This document shows positions 45,109-52,559 of a DNA stretch of 64,000 bases, one piece after another (the first letter of the stretch is position 1; every line of letters starts with the position of its first letter). Location of the stretch: positions 590,500 to 654,499 of the forward strand of contig CP121690.1 in assembly GCA_038396605.1 (NCBI GenBank), in the 5' to 3' direction. The DNA comes from Eubacteriales bacterium mix99. GTDB lineage: Bacteria > Bacillota > Clostridia > Caldicoprobacterales > DTU083. Below the pieces are notes generated by a model, which made no database searches, was not told where the DNA came from, and was given only the letters and a program-made list of their open reading frames with translations. The translations under genes and the position numbers were made by a program.

Positions 45109-46881
45109 ATGGCTATGGAACGGAACAGGTCAAACATCAGTGAGATCCCGCGGGTATGTACCATATATCGTTGGGCATCCCTCCTTGTTTCCACACTGAT
45201 TTACCTTTTTGTCAGTCTGAATGACATCACTCCGCTTCGGGGAGCCATTGCCGCGGGAATGATCGCTGCAAGCGGCATTGGTACCCATCTGTATGGAAAA
45301 ATCGCCTCGTCCCATATGAATCATGCAAACTCATGGATCCTGGCCTCGGAATGCGTGGAGATCACGGCAAATGGTGTCCTGCTTTATCTTTCCGGAGGAT
45401 TTTCCAGCCCTTATCTGTGGTATCTGATCAGTTCCATTGTCATGATCATGGCAACGGAATATTCGGATAAACGATGCGGGTTCGTTCTTTTTCCGGCTGT
45501 TTTCTGGTATCTGATCTGCGCCCGGTTTGGCAGTCAGCGGATGAATTTTCCCCCATCGGCATCCGGCCCGTTCCGCATCAATACGGCAATCGGCTTTCTG
45601 ATGGTGATCTGCGGATTTTATATGCTGTTTCTTTCCATCCGGAAACTGAACCGGGCAAAAAAAGATCTGGAATGCCTGAATGACTCCCTGCGTCAGGAGA
45701 CAGCCCGGAGCGGACAGGCCCTCCGTCATACAATGGAGCTGTACGATACCTTTCAGCTGTTCGGCATTTCCGAACCGCAAAAGGTGATGGATGAAATGGC
45801 GGAGCTTTTGTGCCGCGTCCTGTCCCTGGAATGCTGCATGCTGTTAAAAACAAGCCTTCCGTTTCAGACAGAACACTCCGGCAGTTGCAACCTTTCCGAA
45901 GCGGAAGGGAAACAAATCCTTGAGTATATGGGCAAACGGAATCCGGCCTCTCTCCCGGAACAAAGTAAAAACCAAATTGAAATCGATGGAATCTCCTATA
46001 CGCTGACCGGGATTCGGAATCAGAGCGGCATCGCGGGAGGATTGATTTACCGGAAGGAAAAAAATCCCCCGGAAGACGATATCGATCAAAAAGGCGCTTT
46101 CTATCTGCAACTGGCAGGAATCATTTTTCAAAATATGGACCTTCAGGCCATCGCCGGGGAAAGCATCATCGGAGAGGAGCAGAACCGCATTGCCAGTGAA
46201 ATCCATGATACCGTAATTCAAAAGCTTTTTGCCATTGCATGCAATGTCCGGCTGCTCTCGGAACAGAATCCCATGCCTCCTCCTGAAAAGAGCAAATATC
46301 AGCTCCGGCAGGTTGAAAAATCCCTGAAATCCACCATGCGGGAGCTTCGGGAAGCCATATACAGTACCCACTGGGATTCCGGGGGAAAAGAATCTTTTTC
46401 CGAAAAACTGACAAAGTATCTGGATGAGATACAGGCGCTCAGCGGAGTACGGATCCAGGTCGAAATGGGCGCCGACCCCCAGCGACTGACCGTGACGCAA
46501 AAGACAACAATGTACCGGATCGTCTGTGAAGCAGTAAACAATGCAATACGCCATGGCAAGGCAAGCAGGATCCGGGTAACAATGCATCTTTCCGAAGAAC
46601 AGTGCATTGTGGGGATCTCCGATAACGGTTCCGGATTTAAGCCCGGCAGCCAGCATTACGGTCAGGGACTGAAAAATATGTACCGAATGACAAGCTGTCT
46701 GAAGGGACAGCTGAAAATCAATTCAGGCGCCGGAAACGGGACGGTCATACAATGCCGTTTACCCATTGATTCGTCAACTGGTCAGAGCAACCAGACGAAG
46801 GAGGAAACTCGCTTTGATCTTAATACTGGAAGATCATCCACTCGTACAGCAGGGGCTCCGTTCCTTAATGCAGGCGTATAA
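45109..46881 (+). CDS. NarL-class sensor histidine kinase
   Basis: About 590 residues. An N-terminal membrane part with several hydrophobic segments (residues 10-190) is followed by a GAF-like region, then a HisKA_3 domain with ASEIHDTVIQKLF (phosphoacceptor His) and HATPase motifs AVNNAIRHGKAS, ISDNGSGF and GQGLKNM. It starts at ATG 45109 behind GGGGAGG. The C-terminus runs 68 bases into the response regulator gene and its last ~35 residues are not family-like, suggesting the original stop was lost. Likely sensor of the SipW cluster. Confidence 0.88.
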   Translation: MAMERNRSNISEIPRVCTIYRWASLLVSTLIYLFVSLNDITPLRGAIAAGMIAASGIGTHLYGKIASSHMNHANSWILASECVEITANGVLLYLSGGFSSPYLWYLISSIVMIMATEYSDKRCGFVLFPAVFWYLICARFGSQRMNFPPSASGPFRINTAIGFLMVICGFYMLFLSIRKLNRAKKDLECLNDSLRQETARSGQALRHTMELYDTFQLFGISEPQKVMDEMAELLCRVLSLECCMLLKTSLPFQTEHSGSCNLSEAEGKQILEYMGKRNPASLPEQSKNQIEIDGISYTLTGIRNQSGIAGGLIYRKEKNPPEDDIDQKGAFYLQLAGIIFQNMDLQAIAGESIIGEEQNRIASEIHDTVIQKLFAIACNVRLLSEQNPMPPPEKSKYQLRQVEKSLKSTMRELREAIYSTHWDSGGKESFSEKLTKYLDEIQALSGVRIQVEMGADPQRLTVTQKTTMYRIVCEAVNNAIRHGKASRIRVTMHLSEEQCIVGISDNGSGFKPGSQHYGQGLKNMYRMTSCLKGQLKINSGAGNGTVIQCRLPIDSSTGQSNQTKEETRFDLNTGRSSTRTAGAPFLNAGV

Positions 46882-47448
46882 AAGCGAAGAAGAAATTGTC
46901 TGTGCATCATCCATCGAAAACGCCATGGAGATTCTGAAGGCCCATACCGTCCACACGGCATTCGTGGACATCTATCTGGGAGCAGAAAATGGCCTGGATC
47001 TGCTCGCCTGGGTCAAAAAGCAGAAAATGAAAACCAACGTATTCATCATCACGTCATCCTCCCGGCAAAGTGACTTTGCAAAAGCCCGCGCCCTGGGAGC
47101 AGACGCATATGTTCTGAAAGATGCGTTTCTGGATGAAATTATATGCGGCCTGAAAGTGGTGGAAAAAGGAGGGCGATTCTATTCCACCGCCCTGATTGAC
47201 AAAATGGGCAGCGGCCAGAAACAGAATTCCCTGATAGCCACCTGACAAAACGGGAGAAGGAAGTGTTCTCCCTTTTGGGTAGCGGCAAGAGCAATTCCCA
47301 GATCAGCAAGGAGTTGTTCATCTCAGAGGGAACAACGAAAAAACACATCAGCAATATTCTGTCAAAGCTGAATCTGACCAACCGTGTGGAAGCTGCCCTG
47401 CTTGCCGCCAAAACGACGTCAGAGCAAAAAAATATAATGGGATTGTGA
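46814..47448 (+). pseudogene. NarL-type response regulator, frameshifted before the HTH
   Basis: Starts at TTG 46814 behind AAGGAGG. The receiver domain is intact: LEDHP, Asp in AFVDIYLGAENG, Ser/Thr in ITSSS, Lys in VLKDA. The frame ends at a TGA (47243-47245) just where the linker should continue. In the next frame LTKREKEVFSLLGSGK and QISKELFISEGTTKKHISN give a normal LuxR helix-turn-helix to 47448. A one-base loss near 47200-47230 explains this. No slippery heptamer suitable for programmed frameshifting is visible. Confidence 0.85.
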
Positions 47449-47464
47449 GAAGGGAGAAAAACCT

Positions 47465-48274
47465 GTGAAACGGATATGCAGCAACAGAAGAACCAGACAT
47501 GGCGTACAAATTATCCTGATCCTGCTCGCCCTTTACCTGTTGGGAGTGGGCACCGCATATTCCTCCTGGGCTGACAGGACTTCCGTAGATTTCAGAATGG
47601 CCACAGGTAAGCTGGGCCTGATTTTCCCTGATTCACCGGATCAGGCACCGGTGCAGGCCTGCATTACCGATGCACAGGGCAAAAATCCGGAGAAAATACC
47701 GGCATCGGAACTCCATTATGTATTGGACTACGACAAAAAATCCCTGCAGTTTTCCCTGGACCAGGTCCTGCTCACGGATGATTTCCGAAAGCATGGCAAA
47801 ATGCTGATGTTCCAATACACCATCATTGGAGACGAAGCCAACACGATAAATGATTTCAAACGATCTTCTGCTGCTTTTAAAACGGAACCGGAAGAGCATC
47901 TGGTATTCACACCGAAAAGTTCCAGGGTAAGGGTATCCGGAAAGGAATATGAACTGCCGGAGGATGTATTCGATCAGCTGCCGCCGTTATCCTGGGAGGT
48001 ATATCGCCAGACGGAAACGCAATCCGATAAAGGCCGTTCGGAAATAACAGTAATGGTATATCTGAAGCCCTCTCCGGATGTCACAGAGGGATCTTTCCTC
48101 CCGGAGGAATTCCCGCTCCATGCAGAAGAACTGCCGGCAGAGCTGATTTCGGATCTGACTGCAGCACAAACGGATCCCGAAAACGCTGCAGCCGCCCTGC
48201 CGGAAAAGATCGAGGCGGAAATCGATATTACCTATTCTTTCGAACTGCCTCTGTGGGTGGAACAAAAACACTGA
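47465..48274 (+). CDS. SipW-type exported protein (first substrate)
   Basis: A 269-residue protein from GTG 47465 behind AGGGAG. A hydrophobic segment (residues 14-33, IILILLALYLLGVGTAYSSW) ends in the SipW-dependent signature SSWADRTSVDF, followed by a beta-rich extracellular region with no recognised domain. The C-terminal part (EKIEAEIDITYSFELPLW) suggests an all-beta fold. It is the first of three proteins here sharing this signal type. The next gene starts 18 bases downstream. Confidence 0.75.
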   Translation: MKRICSNRRTRHGVQIILILLALYLLGVGTAYSSWADRTSVDFRMATGKLGLIFPDSPDQAPVQACITDAQGKNPEKIPASELHYVLDYDKKSLQFSLDQVLLTDDFRKHGKMLMFQYTIIGDEANTINDFKRSSAAFKTEPEEHLVFTPKSSRVRVSGKEYELPEDVFDQLPPLSWEVYRQTETQSDKGRSEITVMVYLKPSPDVTEGSFLPEEFPLHAEELPAELISDLTAAQTDPENAAAALPEKIEAEIDITYSFELPLWVEQKH

Positions 48275-48291
48275 TGGGAGGAGAGAACAGC

Positions 48292-48789
48292 TTGAAGAGA
48301 AAAAGCAGGATTCCATGGATTGTTTCTGTCTCATTGGCGCTTTGGCTGCTTGGGATTGGGCAGGCTGCCTACGGATACTGGACAGACCGGCTGAACTCCA
48401 GCGGGACAGCAACCATGCGGCAGAAGGCCACAATATCCGTACAGAAACCGGCTGATCCAACGCCCGAACCGTCTGCCGGTCCAACACCGGACCCCGCAGG
48501 CAATCCATCACCCGAAAAAGAAGTCCGGCAGCTGCCGGATTCCATCCCGGACGGGGAGCAGCCATCGGCAAAACCGGCGGAAAATCCGGATCCCACACAA
48601 GACAGCAAACAGGAAGTTCCAAATATCCCGGATCAGGGGCTGGAAAAAAGGGGATCCGACATATCTCCGCAAAATACGGATTTGCCGCAGGGAATCCCTC
48701 TTCCCGACGCACTCCGGGACAGTTCTTCGGATAAGGGAAATGGAAATTCGTCTTACCCCAGTAAAACGCAGGAAAGGAAGTTGCCATGA
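48292..48789 (+). CDS. SipW-type exported protein, proline-rich (second substrate)
   Basis: About 165 residues from TTG 48292 behind GGGAGGAG. The signal segment IVSVSLALWLLGIGQAAYGYW ends in GYWTDRLNSSGTATM, the alternate signal recognised by SipW-like peptidases. The rest is a low-complexity, Pro/Asp/Glu/Ser-rich stretch (many PTP, PDP and NPS units), suggesting an extended wall-spanning or linker protein. It overlaps sipW by 4 bases. Confidence 0.75.
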   Translation: MKRKSRIPWIVSVSLALWLLGIGQAAYGYWTDRLNSSGTATMRQKATISVQKPADPTPEPSAGPTPDPAGNPSPEKEVRQLPDSIPDGEQPSAKPAENPDPTQDSKQEVPNIPDQGLEKRGSDISPQNTDLPQGIPLPDALRDSSSDKGNGNSSYPSKTQERKLP

Positions 48790-49994
48790 TCCTTTCACAA
48801 AAATACAGCCGTCCGGCTTTCCTTTTGACAGGCGCTGCCATTACGGCAACGCTTTTTTACAGAATACCGGCAATCAACTCCTGGCTGACAGAAATCTGTT
48901 TCTTTTGGCATCCCCTGTTCTGGTGCGGGCTTTCCGTTATCCTGTGGTATCTGCCCCGACCGCATCTGCCTGCCCCGCTTCGTTTCCGTGATCTGTTCCC
49001 CGGCCTTGCCATAAGCTGCATGGCCGTTTATACCTTTCTGCAGTTTCTGGCGGGGTTTTTGCTCAATGAAATTGCAGTAAGTCCATATGACCTTTCACCA
49101 AAGGGAATCCTGATCAATTTTGCGAATCTGCTCCCTCCCATCGCAGGCAGTGAGCTGCTGCGGGCATATTGCATCGGTGCATCCTGCCGCAGCTCCGGTC
49201 GTCCTGCATTCCGGATTGTCCTGGGGGCCTTTATCCTGGGAGCCATGGAGATACCATTTACAAATATCACCACCCTGCATGCCGGAGAGGACTGGTTTAT
49301 CTTTCTGGCCGAAGATTTGCTGCCGCCCCTTGCTCAAAGCGGATTCCTGAGTCTTTTGACTTACTGCGGCGGTGTTTGGCCTGGCATTCTCTATCGGGGA
49401 CTGATCAGTATATTTTTTCATGTGATTCCGTTCCTGCCCTCACTCCCATGGATCGGAAACAGTGTCCTGGGAATTGCCTTTCCGGTCCTCGCCTCCTTTT
49501 TTATCTGGGACCAATACGGGATTGCAACACACAGGGCAAAATGGGAAAAACCACAGTCCATCCTTTCAACCACAATCCTTATGACGGTCTGCATTGCACT
49601 GGCATGGTTTGTCGTCGGCGTTTTTCCGGTGTATCCTTCTGTCATTCTTACCGGAAGCATGGAACCGGAGATTTCTCCCGGAGATGTGGTACTGGTTGAA
49701 AAAATGAAAACAGAAAAGAATATCGACACTCTCTCAAAAAACGACATCATCCATTTCCGGCGGGGAGATATCACCATCACACATCGGATCACGCAGGTGC
49801 TTCATGACAAGGACGGCAATCTATCTTTCCGGACAAAGGGAGACAGCAATGATGATGAGGATACGGAGACCGTGGAACCAAATGATGTCAAAGGGATTGT
49901 AAACCATGCCATCCCGAAAATCGGAATGCCCGTACTGTGGCTGAAAGGCCATGAATCCACACCGGAAGGAGTAATTGACAATGAAACGCCCTGA
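48786..49994 (+). CDS. sipW: SipW-like signal peptidase I with extra membrane domain
   Basis: A 402-residue membrane protein. Residues 270-402 form an ER/archaeal-type signal peptidase: nucleophile Ser 291 in TGSMEP, His 333 in THRI and Asp 353 in TKGDSND, as in SipW of Bacillus, which uses Ser-His instead of Ser-Lys. The first ~260 residues are an additional domain with six to seven hydrophobic segments; SipW of Bacillus has no such domain. A weak likeness to CPBP (CAAX-protease) proteins exists in GSELLRAYCI, but the second Glu and later His pattern are not convincing. It overlaps its neighbours by 4 and 14 bases. Confidence 0.85.
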   Translation: MILSQKYSRPAFLLTGAAITATLFYRIPAINSWLTEICFFWHPLFWCGLSVILWYLPRPHLPAPLRFRDLFPGLAISCMAVYTFLQFLAGFLLNEIAVSPYDLSPKGILINFANLLPPIAGSELLRAYCIGASCRSSGRPAFRIVLGAFILGAMEIPFTNITTLHAGEDWFIFLAEDLLPPLAQSGFLSLLTYCGGVWPGILYRGLISIFFHVIPFLPSLPWIGNSVLGIAFPVLASFFIWDQYGIATHRAKWEKPQSILSTTILMTVCIALAWFVVGVFPVYPSVILTGSMEPEISPGDVVLVEKMKTEKNIDTLSKNDIIHFRRGDITITHRITQVLHDKDGNLSFRTKGDSNDDEDTETVEPNDVKGIVNHAIPKIGMPVLWLKGHESTPEGVIDNETP

Positions 49995-51096
49995 AGCAAA
50001 AGCACTCAGGAAATCGGCCAGGATAACGATCCTTATTTTCGCATTTTTCTTCCTAGCATTATCCATCTACCAGATCTTCAAAGTCACCGGATCAAAGAAA
50101 AAGGTCCGCACGACACTTTACAACTGTTTGATCTCCGCGGACTGCAGCTACCAGGTGATCCTGAAGAAAAACGATCTCTTCCCGGAGGGTGTTCTGGAGG
50201 AGAACCGGATTTATCCCCTGGCCCTGGTGGACCGGGCGGAAATTCTGTTCCGCGCGGAGTACGCCGGATCCGGCAAGGCTGACGTTACCGGGGACTATAC
50301 CATTGAAGCCGTCCTGCAGGGATACAAGAACAACGGGGACGAACAGCAGACCGTTTATGAAAAGCATTTCCCCCTGATTGACCATACTACGGTGAACGAA
50401 ACCGGCGCTCTGAAGATCTCGGAGTCGGTCTCCGTAGATCCTGCGTCTTACAAAAAGACTGCCGAACAGGCCAATGCCATCCTGGGCTTACAGGTTCCTG
50501 CCAACCTGAAAGTCACGATGAGCGGTACCTTCCATGGCGACTCAAAGTTCGGGAAAGTGGAAAAGCCTTTCCGGTATTCCCTGGACATTCCGCTGGAAAA
50601 CTCGCTGTACACTATAAAAAAACCGAACCCGGTGTCGATCCAGGATTCGATAACCGAAACAAAAACCGGCCTGTTCCAATGGACTCCAAAATCCTTTCTG
50701 CCCGCTGTCCTGCTGTTTCTCCTGGCAGCTGCCATGTTTGGGATTCTTGCTTTCCATACCCGAAGACCGACACCGCAGGAACAGCATCGTATGGATATGC
50801 AGAAACTAATCCGGACCTATGGCAGCCGGATGGTTCGGCTTACCCAAATGCCTTCCGCAGCCGATATGGAACAAATCGTAATCACGGATCCGGACAGTCT
50901 GATCCGGCTGTCCGATGATCTTCAGCGGCCCATTTATTATTGCCCGGATGATGAGGGCCTGCCCCGGAACGACCTGTTCTGTCTGTTTGAGAACCATCGC
51001 TGCTATCTGCTGCACCAGAGAGCTGCGGATACAATGAATACACCGGTAAATGGACATACAGGCGGCAGTCACCATAATACTACTTTCGTACCATAA
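49981..51096 (+). CDS. DUF5305 membrane protein
   Basis: About 371 residues from ATG 49981 behind GGAGTAATT. One helix near the N-terminus (residues 18-38), an extracellular beta-rich DUF5305 domain of about 200 residues, a second helix (about 240-262) and a cytoplasmic tail of about 105 residues. DUF5305 is commonly encoded next to SipW-type peptidases; its role is unknown, perhaps as chaperone or anchor for the substrates. It overlaps sipW by 14 bases. Confidence 0.8.
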   Translation: MKRPEAKALRKSARITILIFAFFFLALSIYQIFKVTGSKKKVRTTLYNCLISADCSYQVILKKNDLFPEGVLEENRIYPLALVDRAEILFRAEYAGSGKADVTGDYTIEAVLQGYKNNGDEQQTVYEKHFPLIDHTTVNETGALKISESVSVDPASYKKTAEQANAILGLQVPANLKVTMSGTFHGDSKFGKVEKPFRYSLDIPLENSLYTIKKPNPVSIQDSITETKTGLFQWTPKSFLPAVLLFLLAAAMFGILAFHTRRPTPQEQHRMDMQKLIRTYGSRMVRLTQMPSAADMEQIVITDPDSLIRLSDDLQRPIYYCPDDEGLPRNDLFCLFENHRCYLLHQRAADTMNTPVNGHTGGSHHNTTFVP

Positions 51097-51214
51097 AAAA
51101 TACATCTTTTGCCGGGAAAAGAGTCGACTTCCGGCTGATTTCATCAGAGCTGCCAGCCCTTATACTGTAAGTAGGATAAATTCCAATAAAACATAAGGGA
51201 AAGGAAGAGAAAGT

Positions 51215-52192
51215 ATGAAGAAAAAGAGTCTCATCTGCACGATCCTGGCCATGACATTGATCCTGGCAGGTATTGGGTACGCGTACTGGACAGACACCCT
51301 GCAAGTCAACACAAAAGCCACAACCGGTGATCTGGATGTTACATTTGTGGACTTGGGCCTTTACGCACAGTATGGCTCTGATGAACTGGTCAATGGATCC
51401 GACTGGAGCATCATTGACGGTGTTGGCGACAATGGATATGTGGATGCGCAGTACTTCCGCAGAGGCACAGATTACAACAAAATCGCAGCGGATGGCAACA
51501 TCGACAATTACCATAAGCAGGCGGAAGGCTACAACGATGTATCATTCGATGCCAGTCTCAAGGACAGCAAAGAGATCGGAAAGCAAATCCGTGACTACAA
51601 TGCACAGGTACTCGGCAGTGACGAAATCGAAATTTCCGTCAACAATATGTATCCTGGCTATGCACAGGCCTTCCGTTCGGATATCCTGAACCTCGGCTCC
51701 ATCGCCGCAAGACTGAGCAAACTCCAGTTTGATGTCAATGGGATCGATGGCAAGGAAGAAACTGCAAAGGATATGCTGGGGGTTGCCCTCCTGATACAGC
51801 GGGAATATTACAAAGGCAACAACGATCATGAACATGTATTCGGGCTTGCAGAATCCCTGGGCCTGGATCCCAGTGATATCTTCACCGTCGGCAATGTGGA
51901 CTTTGTCCGTCTCTCTGCCCTGGATAAGGTGTCCGAAGAAGTTCTGAAAGAAAATGCTGAACTGCTGTCCCTGCCCAGTGGAAACAGCATGGATCTGTTC
52001 CTTGGCATTGGCATGGATCCTGATGCAGAAGGCGTTTACACAACCGGTTCCACAAAAGTCATGGCAGACAACGATGACACGCAGAGCCAGAACACCGGCG
52101 CAACCGTCAACGTTAAGCTCATGTGGGATCAGTTCAACGAAGGCAGGGATATAAACTCCACAAACAGACTTGCAGAGCAGAACGCCCGTTAA
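51215..52192 (+). CDS. TasA/camelysin-like SipW substrate
   Basis: A 325-residue protein from ATG 51215 behind AAAGGAAG. The signal segment ICTILAMTLILAGIGYAYW ends in YAYWTDTLQVNTKATTGDLDV, the typical SipW/TasA type junction. The mature part is a beta-rich protein with acid residues, matching TasA/camelysin-type matrix proteins that form surface fibres. It has its own -10-like TATACT upstream (51161), so it may also be expressed separately at higher level. A terminator follows at 52275-52310. Confidence 0.82.
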   Translation: MKKKSLICTILAMTLILAGIGYAYWTDTLQVNTKATTGDLDVTFVDLGLYAQYGSDELVNGSDWSIIDGVGDNGYVDAQYFRRGTDYNKIAADGNIDNYHKQAEGYNDVSFDASLKDSKEIGKQIRDYNAQVLGSDEIEISVNNMYPGYAQAFRSDILNLGSIAARLSKLQFDVNGIDGKEETAKDMLGVALLIQREYYKGNNDHEHVFGLAESLGLDPSDIFTVGNVDFVRLSALDKVSEEVLKENAELLSLPSGNSMDLFLGIGMDPDAEGVYTTGSTKVMADNDDTQSQNTGATVNVKLMWDQFNEGRDINSTNRLAEQNAR

Positions 52193-52559
52193 AGGATTAA
52201 AGATATTTCAAGATCCTGAAAAGAAAGGCTCCCGGTCAAAGCGGCAGTAAGTCAAGAAAATATTGAATGCGATTGTCGGCATGGCATCAGGCTATGCCGG
52301 CTTTCTTTATTTCATGGTTATTTGGCTGGGCTTGGGTCCCGCGCCATGCAGGAAGCTTGTGTATCGAATTGAGAATGACCTGCTGGTCTTATTGTTGGCT
52401 CGTACCGTCCCGCACAGCAATTTGTCCGGTGAAGAATGGGCAGGGCGAAATGCGTGTATTGACGTGAGGGGATGACGATTTGTCATCCCCTCACGCTATC
52501 GGTTCCTGTCTCCAATCGTGAACTTCTTTGACCGGGCAACCCATCGGCGGTCTTTCCTG
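52193..52559. other. Intergenic region after the secretion cluster
   Basis: Holds the terminator above and a perfect 14-bp-arm hairpin at 52463-52495 (CGTGAGGGGATGAC, loop GATTT) without T-run. The open frame at 52263-52475 has no ribosome binding site and covers the terminator, so it is not called. Confidence 0.5.
52275..52310 (+). terminator. Terminator of the secretion cluster
   Basis: GTCGGCATGGC and GGCTATGCCGGC pair around ATCA, followed by TTTCTTTATTT. Confidence 0.75.

Noticed and set aside
47200-47245. Programmed -1 frameshift in the response regulator
   Set aside because: No slippery heptamer of X-XXY-YYZ type and no clear downstream structure; a simple base loss is more likely.
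52263-52475. 70-codon frame after the TasA-like gene
   Set aside because: It covers the terminator hairpin and has no start signal.
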